NCBI RefSeq assembly: GCF_000024865.1
Contig: NC_013595.1
Span: 3,038,001-3,102,000 of the forward strand
Direction of reading: 5' to 3'
Origin: Streptosporangium roseum DSM 43021
GTDB lineage: Bacteria; Actinomycetota; Actinomycetes; Streptosporangiales; Streptosporangiaceae
Length of the DNA stretch: 64,000 nt
Shown here: one piece after another, positions 13,558 to 21,699 of the stretch
Layout: every line of letters starts with the position of its first letter
Position numbering within the stretch: position 1 is the stretch's first letter
The notes under the pieces: generated by a model
Database searches by the model: none
What the model saw: the letters and a program-made list of their open reading frames with translations, nothing else
What the model was told of the DNA's origin: nothing
Program-made: the position numbers and the translations under genes

Positions 13558-14433
13558 GTGAGGGAGACGCCTGTTACTCCGGTACAGGTGACGGGCACGG
13601 TGCTGACGACGCGCCGGGTCGACGCCTATCATGCGCTGACCGTGGTCGCACCCGGCATCGCCGAGCGGTTCCGGCCCGGCCACTTCGTCGCGGTGGCCGT
13701 CGGCGGGGCGCAGACGTCGACGCTGACGCGCCGTGCCTTCTCCATCCACGACGTCAAGCCCGACTACAGCGGCACGGTGGAGTTCGTCTTCACCGTGCGC
13801 GGTCCCGGCACGGCCTGGCTGGCCGAGCGCCGCGCCCGCGACACGCTGGACCTGGTCGGGCCGCTCGGCCGCCCGTTCCCGCTGCCGCGCGACCCGGTGA
13901 CCTGCGTCCTGGTGGGCGGCGAGTACGGCTCGGCGACGCTGTTCGCCGTGGCCGACGCGCTCCAGCAGCGCGGCTGCCGCGTCGACTTCGTGCTGGGCGC
14001 GGCCTCCGCCGACCGGGTGTTCGGCGCGCTGCGCGCCCGCAGGATGGGGGAGACGACCACGCTGACCACCGAGGACGGCTCCCTGGGCCTGCGCGGCCGG
14101 GTCACCGACGTGCTGCCCGGCGTGATCGCCGACGTCCGGGCCGACGTGGTCTACGCCTGCGGCCCGATGCCGATGCTGCGCGGCGTCACCGCCGTGGCGG
14201 TCGAGTTCGACATCCCGGTCCAGGTGGCCGTGGAGGAGCGGATGGCGTGCGGGATCGGCGTCTGCATGACGTGCGTGCTGCCCGTCATCGGCGACGACGG
14301 CGTGACCCGGATGGTGCGCTCGTGCGTCGAAGGTCCGGTCTTCCGGGGCGAGCGCGTCCGCTTCGACGATGTGGGAACGATCCCGTTCGACGCGCTCGGA
14401 GCGCCCGGTGGGGGATCGCGGAATGTCGGTTGA
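13558..14433 (+). CDS. pyrK: Dihydroorotate dehydrogenase electron transfer subunit
   Basis: PyrK carries FAD and a 2Fe-2S cluster and passes electrons from dihydroorotate dehydrogenase to NAD+. The 291-residue protein has a ferredoxin-reductase-like FAD domain (RPGHFVAVAV, LTRRAFSIHD), an NAD-binding part (LVGGEYGSATLFAVADAL), and a C-terminal cluster motif with cysteines in ACGIGVCMTCVLPV and RSCVEGPVF. The GTG start is the first in frame; GGAGG is only adjacent to it, so a GTG ten codons later is possible. It overlaps pyrD by 11 nt. Its presence marks the partner PyrD as class 1B. Confidence 0.93.
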   Translation: MRETPVTPVQVTGTVLTTRRVDAYHALTVVAPGIAERFRPGHFVAVAVGGAQTSTLTRRAFSIHDVKPDYSGTVEFVFTVRGPGTAWLAERRARDTLDLVGPLGRPFPLPRDPVTCVLVGGEYGSATLFAVADALQQRGCRVDFVLGAASADRVFGALRARRMGETTTLTTEDGSLGLRGRVTDVLPGVIADVRADVVYACGPMPMLRGVTAVAVEFDIPVQVAVEERMACGIGVCMTCVLPVIGDDGVTRMVRSCVEGPVFRGERVRFDDVGTIPFDALGAPGGGSRNVG

Positions 14434-15397
14434 CATGCGGACGTACCTGGGGCACGTGGAACTGGTCAACCCGATCATCACGGCCGCGGGGTGCGCGGCG
14501 TCGGGCTCCGAGCTCGCCCAGTTCTTCGACCTGGGCCGGATCGGCGCGCTGACCACGCGGTCGATCACGATGGCCCCCAGAGCGGGCCGTCCGACCCCCA
14601 GGATGGCCGAGACGCCCTCGGGCATGCTCAACGCCATCGGCCTGCAGGGGCCGGGCGTGGACGCCTTCCTGGAGCGCGAGCTGCCCTGGCTGGCCCAGCG
14701 GAACGTCAGGACCGTGGTCTCCATCGGCGGCGGCACCGTGGCCGAGTACACCGCGCTGGCCCGCAGGCTCACCGACGCCCCCGGGGTGAGCGCCGTGGAG
14801 GTCAACCTGTCCTGTCCCAACATCGAGGACCGGGGGCGCGTCTTCGCCCGCGACGGGGCCGCCTCGGCCGAGGTGGTCGCCTCGGTGCGCTCGGTGATGC
14901 GCTACGACGTGCCCGTGGTGGCCAAGCTCTCCCCGGACGTGATGGACGTCGTGAGCGTCGCCCGCGCGTGCGTGGACGGCGGCGCGGACGCGCTCTCGAT
15001 GATCAACAACCCGCTCGGCATGAGCATCGACACCGAAGCCATGCGCCCGTCGCTGGCGGCGGTCACCGGCGGGCTGTCCGGACCGGCCATCCGGCCGCTG
15101 GCCGTACGCTGCGTGTGGCAGGTCCACGCCGCGCTGCCCAGCGTGCCCATCATCGGCATGGGCGGCGTGCTGACCGGCAGGGACGCCTTCGAGCTCATCC
15201 TCGCCGGGGCCTGTGTCGTCGCCGTCGGCACCGCGCTGTTCCATGACCCCTACGCCTGCCTGCGCATCCTGCGCGAGCTGGAGGAGCTCCTGGCGGCCCG
15301 GGGGTTCCACCGGCTGGCCGACGCGGTCGGGCTGGCCCATCGCCCGCCGGGGGCGCCCACCCGGCACCGGACAGACCTAGAGGAGAGTTCCCTGTGA
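14423..15397 (+). CDS. pyrD: Dihydroorotate dehydrogenase, class 1B catalytic subunit
   Basis: PyrD oxidises dihydroorotate to orotate using FMN; the class 1B enzyme works as a complex with PyrK in the cytosol. The 324-residue protein has VEVNLSCPNIED near residue 125 with the class 1 catalytic cysteine, and GGLSGPAIRPLAVR near residue 215, both typical of class 1B. The frame is open 18 codons upstream; I chose ATG 14423 (MSVDMRTYLG), with a second ATG at 14435 as alternative. It overlaps pyrK at its start and pyrF at its end. Confidence 0.94.
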   Translation: MSVDMRTYLGHVELVNPIITAAGCAASGSELAQFFDLGRIGALTTRSITMAPRAGRPTPRMAETPSGMLNAIGLQGPGVDAFLERELPWLAQRNVRTVVSIGGGTVAEYTALARRLTDAPGVSAVEVNLSCPNIEDRGRVFARDGAASAEVVASVRSVMRYDVPVVAKLSPDVMDVVSVARACVDGGADALSMINNPLGMSIDTEAMRPSLAAVTGGLSGPAIRPLAVRCVWQVHAALPSVPIIGMGGVLTGRDAFELILAGACVVAVGTALFHDPYACLRILRELEELLAARGFHRLADAVGLAHRPPGAPTRHRTDLEESSL

Positions 15398-16107
15398 CGC
15401 CCGCACCCATCGCCGTCGCCCTGGACGCACCCGACCTGGAGACCGCGGCCCACTGGGCGAGCCTGGTGACGCCCCACGTCAGCACGGTCAAGGTCGGACT
15501 CGAACTCTACCTCCGTTACGGACCCGAGGTGATCGCCTCGGTGCGCGGGGCGAGCGGCGTGCAGGTGTTCCTGGACCTGAAGCTCCACGACATCCCGAAC
15601 ACCGTCGCCGGCGCGGCCAAGGCCGTGGCGCGGCTCAAGCCCGCCATCCTGACCGTCCACGCGGCCGGTGGCCCCGCGATGATCCAGGCGGCGGTGGAGG
15701 CCCTGCCCAACACCCAGATCGCGGCCGTGACGGTGCTCACGTCGCTCTCCGAGGCCGATCTGGAGCGGATCGGTGTCGCGGGTCCCTCCGATGACGCCGT
15801 GCGCCGTCTGGCGGTCGTGGCCGTCGGCGCGGGCGCCCAGGCCCTCGTGTGCTCGCCGCGTGAGGTCGCCACGGTGCGGGCAGAGGTCGGGCCGGACATC
15901 ACCCTGATCACTCCCGGCGTCCGCCCCGTCGGCGCCGCGAGTCAGGATCAGGCAAGAGTAGCGACTCCTGAGCAGGCGCTCGCCGACGGGGCCGATCTTC
16001 TGGTCATCGGCCGCCCGATCACCGGCTCGGCCGACCCCGGAGCCGCCGCCGCGGGGATCGCCGCGGCGCTCCGGCGGACCCTCGCCGGCAGCGGACGCGC
16101 GGTGTGA
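15394..16107 (+). CDS. pyrF: Orotidine 5'-phosphate decarboxylase
   Basis: PyrF decarboxylates OMP to UMP, the last step of the pathway. The 237-residue TIM-barrel protein has the signature VFLDLKLHDIPNTVAGAA with the catalytic Lys-Asp network near residues 55-70, and LITPGVRPVG near residue 170. It is the bacterial group I form. Its GTG start overlaps the pyrD stop by 4 nt. It is the last gene of the pyr operon; a 186-nt spacer separates it from mihF. Confidence 0.96.
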   Translation: MTPAPIAVALDAPDLETAAHWASLVTPHVSTVKVGLELYLRYGPEVIASVRGASGVQVFLDLKLHDIPNTVAGAAKAVARLKPAILTVHAAGGPAMIQAAVEALPNTQIAAVTVLTSLSEADLERIGVAGPSDDAVRRLAVVAVGAGAQALVCSPREVATVRAEVGPDITLITPGVRPVGAASQDQARVATPEQALADGADLLVIGRPITGSADPGAAAAGIAAALRRTLAGSGRAV

Positions 16108-16195
16108 TCCAAGTCGCGGGAAACACGGCGCTGAGCGCAGTTTCGTCGACGCTCGGCAACTTTTCGGCTACACAAAGTGACGAAGTAGATTTTCT

Positions 16196-16252
16196 AAGGG
16201 AAGAAACTGGGCTTGACGTTGCTTGAAGCGTCATGACCAGCTAGTTTCCCTT
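16196..16252 (+). other. Nested inverted repeats in the mihF leader
   Basis: An outer inverted repeat pairs AAGGG (16196-16200) and AAACT (16204-16208) with AGTTT (16243-16247) and CCCTT (16248-16252). An inner repeat pairs TGACG (16214-16218) with CGTCA (16229-16233). The two together could fold into one branched RNA hairpin 40 nt before the mihF start, or mark a DNA operator. No known motif was recognised. Confidence 0.35.
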
Positions 16253-16293
16253 CCCGTCCGAGTACATCCACAGGAAATTCGAGGTGACCCGGC

Positions 16294-16617
16294 GTGGCTC
16301 TTCCTCCCCTTACCCCTGAGCAGCGCGCCGCAGCCCTAGAGAAGGCTGCCAAGGCCCGCCGAGAGCGTGCCGAGGTTAAGAATCGCCTGAAGCACGGCGC
16401 GATCTCTCTGGCTGAGGTGCTCAAAGACGGGCAGGCCGACGACGTCATCGGCAAGATGAAGGTGTCGGCCCTTCTGGAGTCGCTCCCCGGCGTGGGCAAG
16501 GTCCGCGCCAAGCAGCTGATGGAGCGGCTTGGCATCGCAGAGTCCCGCCGCGTGCGGGGTCTCGGCGCCAACCAGCGAGCTTCGCTCGAGCGTGAGTTCG
16601 GCGGTGCCGAGAGCTAG
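16294..16617 (+). CDS. mihF: Actinobacterial integration host factor
   Basis: This 107-residue basic protein is the actinobacterial integration host factor, a nucleoid protein unrelated to the E. coli IHF pair. It has a helical N-terminus (MALPPLTPEQRAAALEKAA) and a helix-two-turn-helix DNA-binding part with LLESLPGVGKVRAKQLMERL near residues 61-80. The start is GTG at 16294. It lies between pyrF and gmk, its usual place in actinobacteria. The 186-nt leader carries nested inverted repeats, which may matter for its regulation. Confidence 0.95.
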   Translation: MALPPLTPEQRAAALEKAAKARRERAEVKNRLKHGAISLAEVLKDGQADDVIGKMKVSALLESLPGVGKVRAKQLMERLGIAESRRVRGLGANQRASLEREFGGAES

Positions 16618-16679
16618 TCTCGGTTCAGTAAGAACACGCTCACCCGCATCCGCGGGAACGGCATCACGGGGGGTTTGGA

Positions 16680-17384
16680 GTGACCGGAACGTCGTGGCCC
16701 GGCGAGAGTCGGGTCCCGGAGGAAACCGCTGAGAGCGGGTCCGGTGACTTCACCTCCCCGGTCGCAGGCCTGGTGGCGGCGCGAGCCTCCGCCGGGCCGA
16801 CCGGCAACCGCCTGACGGTCCTCTCAGGACCGTCAGGCGTCGGCAAGTCCACGGTCGTCGCCGAGCTTCGGCGGGCACACCCCCAGGTGTGGCTGTCGGT
16901 CTCGGTGACCACCAGGAAGCCCCGGCCGGGGGAGACCCACGGGGTGGAGTACTTCTTCGCCGACGACGACGAGTTCGACCGCCTGGCCGCCTCCGGCGAG
17001 CTGCTGGAGTGGGCCGAGTTCGCCGGCAACAGGTACGGCACGCCGCGCGGCCCGGTGCTGGAGAAGCTCGCCGCCGGAGTGCCCACGCTGCTGGAGATCG
17101 ACCTCCAGGGCGCGCGCCAGGTCCGGGCGAGCATGCCCGAGGCGGTGCTGGTCTTCCTGGCCCCGCCCACCTGGGAGGAGCTGGAGAAGCGCCTGCGCGG
17201 CAGGGGAACCGAACCCGAGGACGTCATCGCCCGGCGCCTGGCGGCGGGCCGGATCGAGATGGCCGCGGAGCAGGAATTCGACCTGACTCTTGTGAACACG
17301 TCCGTCCAGGATGTATGTCATCGGCTGATAGCCTTACTGGCTGATGCTCCCGAGGCTTCGAGCCCCGGTCGTTCACCTAGCTAG
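16680..17384 (+). CDS. gmk: Guanylate kinase
   Basis: Guanylate kinase phosphorylates GMP to GDP. The 234-residue protein has the P-loop [13 protein letters not shown] near residue 50, the GMP-binding [11 protein letters not shown] and [12 protein letters not shown], and the lid segment. About 40 poorly conserved residues precede the P-loop domain from the GTG at 16680; a GTG at 16770 would give a more compact enzyme. It is followed 13 nt later by rpoZ, the standard actinobacterial gmk-rpoZ-coaBC arrangement. Confidence 0.95.
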   Translation: MTGTSWPGESRVPEETAESGSGDFTSPVAGLVAARASAGPTGNRLTVLSGPSGVGKSTVVAELRRAHPQVWLSVSVTTRKPRPGETHGVEYFFADDDEFDRLAASGELLEWAEFAGNRYGTPRGPVLEKLAAGVPTLLEIDLQGARQVRASMPEAVLVFLAPPTWEELEKRLRGRGTEPEDVIARRLAAGRIEMAAEQEFDLTLVNTSVQDVCHRLIALLADAPEASSPGRSPS

Positions 17385-17397
17385 GGGAAATCACAAC

Positions 17398-17661
17398 GTG
17401 GCAACGAACGCCGCCTATTCCGAAGGCATCACCAACCCGTCGATCGACGCGCTCCTCGACATCGTCGACAGCAAGTACAGCCTCGTGATCTTCGGCTCGA
17501 AGCGCGCGCGCCAGATCAACGCCTACTACTCCCAGCTCGGCGAGGGCCTGCTGGAGTACGTCGGCCCGCTGGTGGAGACCCACGCCCAGGAGAAGCCGCT
17601 GTCCATCGCGCTGCGCGAGGTCAGCGAGGGCCTGCTCACCTCCGAGCCGATCGAGGGCTAG
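17398..17661 (+). CDS. rpoZ: RNA polymerase omega subunit
   Basis: Omega helps assemble RNA polymerase by holding the beta-prime subunit. The 87-residue product reads [20 protein letters not shown], then [20 protein letters not shown], which is the conserved actinobacterial omega core. The GTG start follows AGGGGAAAT at a normal distance; the frame is open a further 18 codons upstream inside gmk but that part does not resemble omega. It lies between gmk and coaBC. Confidence 0.96.
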   Translation: MATNAAYSEGITNPSIDALLDIVDSKYSLVIFGSKRARQINAYYSQLGEGLLEYVGPLVETHAQEKPLSIALREVSEGLLTSEPIEG

Positions 17662-17669
17662 TCCCACCG

Positions 17670-19082
17670 ATGCGGACGCCTGGCGAGGGTGTGACGGTGA
17701 ACCGGCCCGCCGGACGGGCGGCACCGGGCGGTGATCGAGACCACGGCCTCCAGCCCGCCGGGCAGGACGCCGCCGACGGCCACCGGCCTCCGGCGGCCGA
17801 GGCCGACGGGCACGACCGGAGCCAGGGGCCCGGTCCCGACGTGACGGACCGCGGCCGCGCGCCCGGACCGGACCGGATCCGTAAACCCGCCGTCGTCCTC
17901 GGCGTGAGCGCGGGCATCGCCGCCTACAAGGCCTGCGAGCTGCTCCGCCTCCTCACCGAGTCCGGTCACGACGTCCGCGTCGTCCCGACCCGGGAGGCGC
18001 TCCGCTTCGTCGGCGAGCCGACCTGGGCGGCCCTGTCCGGCAACCCGGTGACGGCCGACGTCTGGGAGTCCGTGCACGAGGTGCCCCATGTCCGGATCGG
18101 ACAGGGCGCCGACCTGGTGGTCGTCGCTCCCGCCACCGCCGACGTGCTCGCCAAGGCCGCCCACGGGCTGGCCGGAGACCTGCTCACCAACACCCTGCTC
18201 ACCGCGCGGTGCCCGGTGGTGTTCGCCCCCGCGATGCACACCGAGATGTGGGAGCACCCCGCGACCCGGGCCAACGTGGCCACGCTCCGCGAGCGCGGCG
18301 CGATCGTCATCGACCCCGCCGTGGGCCGCCTGACCGGCGCCGACACCGGCCGCGGCCGGCTGCCCGACCCCAAGGAGATCTTCGAGGTCTGCCGCAGGGT
18401 CCTGACCGGGCGCCCCGCCGACCTGGCCGGCCGCCGTCTGGTGATCTCCGCCGGGGGCACCCGCGAAGCCATCGACCCGGTCCGCTTCATCGGCAACCGC
18501 TCCTCGGGCCTGCAGGGCTACGCCCTGGCCCGTACGGCCGTCGCCCGCGGCGCCGAGGTGGTCCTGGTGGCCGCGAACGTCGCCCTGCCCGACCCCGCCG
18601 GGGTCACGGTGGTCCGGGTGGAGTCGGCCGTCGAGCTGCGCGCCGCCGTGCTGGAGGCGATGGAGGGCGCCGACGCCGTGGTCATGGCCGCCGCCGTCGC
18701 CGACTTCCGGCCCTCGGCGCAGAGCGGTTCGAAGATCAAGAAGACCTCCGCCGAGCCCGAGCCCATCCATCTGGTGAAAAATCCTGACATTCTCGCCGAG
18801 TTGGGCGACCGCCGCCGCGAGGGGCTCAAGCCGTACCCGTCGGTGATCGTCGGGTTCGCGGCCGAGACCGACGACGTCCTGGCCAACGGGCGGGCCAAGC
18901 TGGCCCGCAAGGGCTGCGATCTGCTCGTCGTCAACCAGGTGGGCGACAACCTCGCCTTCGGCACGCCGGACAACGCGGCGGTGGTCCTGGCCGCCGACGG
19001 CGAGCAGGTGGAGATCCCGCGCGGTCCCAAGGAGGACCTCGCCGACGCGGTCTGGGATCTCGTCGCCCGGCGGCTGCCCTGA
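17670..19082 (+). CDS. coaBC: Phosphopantothenoylcysteine decarboxylase / phosphopantothenate-cysteine ligase
   Basis: This bifunctional protein makes 4'-phosphopantetheine for coenzyme A in two steps. The CoaC flavoprotein half starts near residue 73 with VVLGVSAGIAAYKACELL and contains FAPAMHTEMWEHPATR, where His stands in place of the Asn of the classical PAMNxxMW motif. The CoaB half has ISAGGTREAIDPVRFIGNRS near residue 265. From ATG 17670 the protein has about 70 extra proline- and glycine-rich N-terminal residues; GTG 17841 would give a more usual length. The true start is uncertain, the function is not. Confidence 0.94.
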   Translation: MRTPGEGVTVNRPAGRAAPGGDRDHGLQPAGQDAADGHRPPAAEADGHDRSQGPGPDVTDRGRAPGPDRIRKPAVVLGVSAGIAAYKACELLRLLTESGHDVRVVPTREALRFVGEPTWAALSGNPVTADVWESVHEVPHVRIGQGADLVVVAPATADVLAKAAHGLAGDLLTNTLLTARCPVVFAPAMHTEMWEHPATRANVATLRERGAIVIDPAVGRLTGADTGRGRLPDPKEIFEVCRRVLTGRPADLAGRRLVISAGGTREAIDPVRFIGNRSSGLQGYALARTAVARGAEVVLVAANVALPDPAGVTVVRVESAVELRAAVLEAMEGADAVVMAAAVADFRPSAQSGSKIKKTSAEPEPIHLVKNPDILAELGDRRREGLKPYPSVIVGFAAETDDVLANGRAKLARKGCDLLVVNQVGDNLAFGTPDNAAVVLAADGEQVEIPRGPKEDLADAVWDLVARRLP

Positions 19083-19161
19083 TCCGCTTGCCGGACCTCC
19101 CCGTACGGCGGATACTGCGTCCGGAGTGACCTGCGACGTTGCAGCATGAAGGGAATTGACC

Positions 19162-19530
19162 ATGCCGGTCCCCGCCGTCGTCAGGGCCCGCTGCCGCGCC
19201 CTGCTCCCTCCCGGGGAGGACATGCGCTACGTCCTGCCCGCGCTGTCGGTCGGCTCGCCGGGGATGGCGACCTTCCTGATCGTGGTGACCGACCGCTCGA
19301 TCTCCGTGCTGTCCACCAAGTTCTTCGACCAGGACGCGCCGACCTCGGTCTACGCCACCCACGCGCGCCGGACGCGGCTCGGCCCGGTGGAGTTCTCCGC
19401 GGGCGCGGCCATCGAGCTCGGCGACATGGTGTTCGAGATCGACGAGGAGTACGCGGCGGTGGTCTGCGCCGCCGACGCGGAGGTGTTCGCGCCCGAGACG
19501 CTGCCCCCCGATCCGCTGCCCGACCTGTGA
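19162..19530 (+). CDS. Conserved small protein of unknown function
   Basis: I do not recognise this 122-residue protein. It is mostly short beta-strand-like segments (MATFLIVVTDRSISVLSTKF, GDMVFEIDEEYAAVVCAADA) with no signal peptide, membrane helix or repeated cysteine motif; the pattern of a small all-beta domain, such as a PH-like fold, is possible. The ATG is preceded by AAGGGA eight bases upstream, a good start. It follows coaBC by 79 nt and precedes a secreted TPM protein and metK. Codon use is typical of real genes in this window. Confidence 0.7.
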   Translation: MPVPAVVRARCRALLPPGEDMRYVLPALSVGSPGMATFLIVVTDRSISVLSTKFFDQDAPTSVYATHARRTRLGPVEFSAGAAIELGDMVFEIDEEYAAVVCAADAEVFAPETLPPDPLPDL

Positions 19531-19644
19531 CCTCCTAGTGTGAAACACGTGTGCAGGTGGGTCGTCCGGAGATCGCGCGGGTCACCTGGGGATGCGCCGG
19601 CCGAGGGGATGGCTCCGGGGCCGGCCCGGCTGCGGGGGCTGCGG

Positions 19645-20220
19645 ATGCCGCACATCGTTCGCGTTCTGGCCGTGCTGATCCTGACGCTGTCGCTCTCCCC
19701 GTGGGGGGCCGCGGCACACGCCGATCCGCCGGCCGCCGTCCCGGAACCGCCGGTCGCGGTCTCCGGGCCGGTGACCGACCGGGCGGGCGTGCTCGGCGGC
19801 CGCCAGGCAGAGGTCGAGGCGGCCATCGCGAGACTGCGGGTCCGCCACGGCGTCCGCCTGTACGTCGTCTACGTCCGGAGCTTCTCCGGCATGGGCGCGA
19901 CCGACTGGGCCGCCGGGACGGCCCGGCTCAGCGGCCTGGGCCGGCTCGACCTGCTGCTGGCCGTCGCCACCGGGGAGGGCCGCTACGCCGTCTGCGCCGA
20001 CCCGGCCTTCCCGCTGTCGGGCGCGCAGCTCGACTCGGTGGCCGCGACCGCGATCGAGCCCGAGCTGCGGCACTCCGACTGGGCGGGCGCGCCGATCGTC
20101 GCGGCCAGGGAATACGACGCGGTGCTGGCCTCCGCGGGCACCGTCTCGGCGTGGAACGGCCCAGCTCACGGCCTTCGCCGCGGGCCGGCCGTACAGATTC
20201 CCGACCGGTTGTGGGGGTGA
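19645..20220 (+). CDS. Secreted TPM-domain protein
   Basis: The 191-residue product starts with a clear signal peptide (MPHIVRVLAVLILTLSLSPW ending GAAAHA). The rest is a TPM domain: VTDRAGVLGGRQAEVEAAIA, then RLYVVYVRSFSGMGATDWA and LLLAVATGEGRYAVCADPA. TPM domains are found in exported or membrane proteins and in the plant thylakoid phosphatase TLP18.3; their bacterial role is unclear. Many actinobacterial TPM proteins are several hundred residues long with a C-terminal membrane part, which is absent here. The frame is open 35 codons further upstream, but the signal peptide fixes the start at this ATG. Confidence 0.8.
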   Translation: MPHIVRVLAVLILTLSLSPWGAAAHADPPAAVPEPPVAVSGPVTDRAGVLGGRQAEVEAAIARLRVRHGVRLYVVYVRSFSGMGATDWAAGTARLSGLGRLDLLLAVATGEGRYAVCADPAFPLSGAQLDSVAATAIEPELRHSDWAGAPIVAAREYDAVLASAGTVSAWNGPAHGLRRGPAVQIPDRLWG

Positions 20221-20281
20221 ATCGGCGCGACGCGCCGAAGTTGGACGCGAGATGGTTTCGCGACGCTGCTCCGGGTACGGC

Positions 20282-20287
20282 TAGACT
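20282..20287 (+). promoter_or_regulatory. Candidate -10 box for metK
   Basis: TAGACT, a common -10 sequence of the main actinobacterial sigma factor, lies 77 nt before the metK start. A clear -35 at the right distance was not seen. The same hexamer precedes def and rpe in this window. Confidence 0.45.
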
Positions 20288-20364
20288 TCGGCTCAGCGCT
20301 ACTGGTGTCGTGTCGACGCCAGAGCCCCCAGACGCCAGCAGCCGCTGCATGAGGAGCCACTGAC

Positions 20365-21552
20365 TTGTCCCGTCGCCTGTTCACCTCCGAGTCGGTCACC
20401 GAGGGCCACCCGGACAAGATCGCCGACCAGATCAGTGACGCGATTCTCGACGCCATGCTCAAGGGTGACCCCAAGAGCCGTGTCGCGGTCGAGACGCTGA
20501 TCACCACCGGTCAGGTCCACGTCGCCGGAGAGGTGACGACGGAGACCTACGTCGACATCCCCGGTCTCATCCGGGAGAAGATCCTCGAGATCGGTTACGA
20601 CGCCTCCCACAAGGGCTTCGACGGAGCCTCCTGTGGCGTGTCGGTGTCCATCGGCGCGCAGTCGCCCGACATCGCCCAGGGTGTCGACGACGCCTACGAG
20701 GCCCGTGAGGGCGAGGGCGTCGACGAGCTCGACCGCCAGGGCGCGGGCGACCAGGGCCTGATGTTCGGCTACGCCTGCCGCGAGACCCCCGAGCTGATGC
20801 CGCTGCCGATCCAGCTCGCGCACCGCCTGGCCGAGCGCCTGTCGCAGGTCCGCAAGGACGGCACCGTGCCCTACCTCCGCCCCGACGGCAAGACCCAGGT
20901 CACCATCGAATACGACGGTGACCGCCCGGTCCGCCTCGACACCGTGGTGGTCTCCACCCAGCACGCCGCCGAGATCGACCTCAAGGAGATGCTCGCGCCG
21001 GACATCAAGGAGCACGTGGTCGACCCGGTGCTCGCCGGCCTGGAGATCGCCACCGAGGGCTACCGCCTGCTGGTCAACCCGACCGGCCGTTTCGAGATCG
21101 GCGGCCCGATGGGCGACGCCGGGCTGACCGGCCGCAAGATCATCGTCGACACCTACGGCGGCATGGCCCGCCACGGCGGCGGCGCCTTCTCCGGCAAGGA
21201 CCCGTCCAAGGTGGACCGCTCGGCCGCCTACGCCATGCGCTGGGTCGCCAAGAACATCGTGGCCGCCGGTCTGTCCGACCGCGCCGAGGTCCAGGTCGCC
21301 TACGCCATCGGCAAGGCGCACCCGGTCGGCGTGTTCGTCGAGACCTTCGGCACCGAGAAGGTCGAGATCGACAAGATCCAGCAGGCCGTGCTCCAGGTCT
21401 TCGACCTGCGCCCGGCCGCGATCATCCGCGACCTCGACCTGCTGCGCCCGATCTACTCGGCGACCTCCGCCTACGGTCACTTCGGCCGCTCGGAGTTCTC
21501 CTGGGAGGCCACCGACCGCGCCGAGGCCCTGCGCGCCGCCGCCGGTCTCTGA
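20365..21552 (+). CDS. metK: S-adenosylmethionine synthetase
   Basis: MetK makes S-adenosylmethionine from methionine and ATP. The 395-residue protein begins [20 protein letters not shown] with the ATP-site motif EGHPDK, and contains [12 protein letters not shown] near residue 130 and [19 protein letters not shown] near residue 275. The start is TTG, preceded by GAGGAG at a normal distance; no better start exists in frame. It ends at a strong hairpin. No SAM riboswitch was recognised in the 144-nt leader. Confidence 0.97.
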   Translation: MSRRLFTSESVTEGHPDKIADQISDAILDAMLKGDPKSRVAVETLITTGQVHVAGEVTTETYVDIPGLIREKILEIGYDASHKGFDGASCGVSVSIGAQSPDIAQGVDDAYEAREGEGVDELDRQGAGDQGLMFGYACRETPELMPLPIQLAHRLAERLSQVRKDGTVPYLRPDGKTQVTIEYDGDRPVRLDTVVVSTQHAAEIDLKEMLAPDIKEHVVDPVLAGLEIATEGYRLLVNPTGRFEIGGPMGDAGLTGRKIIVDTYGGMARHGGGAFSGKDPSKVDRSAAYAMRWVAKNIVAAGLSDRAEVQVAYAIGKAHPVGVFVETFGTEKVEIDKIQQAVLQVFDLRPAAIIRDLDLLRPIYSATSAYGHFGRSEFSWEATDRAEALRAAAGL

Positions 21553-21565
21553 CCCGCTCCACCGC

Positions 21566-21593
21566 AGCCCCCGTGGGACCTCCCACGGGGGCT
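21566..21593 (+). terminator. Strong hairpin terminator after metK
   Basis: AGCCCCCGTGGG pairs perfectly with CCCACGGGGGCT around a 4-nt loop, 14 nt after the metK stop. The stem is 12 bp; no long T-run follows. Confidence 0.8.
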
Positions 21594-21699
21594 GTCGCGT
21601 CTGCGGGCAGCCCGTCCCGCCGGGCCCTGACCACCACCCGCGACCCTGAGACGTCGATCCCTGTGTAGCTTCTTCTTTTCAAGATCTTTAGGGAGAGAT

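Noticed and set aside
16213..16247. TTGACG with TAGTTT as the mihF promoter
   Set aside because: The spacing of about 23 nt is too long, and TTGACG is part of an inverted repeat.
17670..19082. His in place of Asn in the CoaC PAMNxxMW motif as a lost active site
   Set aside because: PAMHTEMW is, to my knowledge, common in actinobacterial CoaBC, so it is a lineage feature and not a defect.
20221..20364. SAM riboswitch upstream of metK
   Set aside because: None of the conserved SAM-I, SAM-II or SAM-IV core segments was found in the leader.
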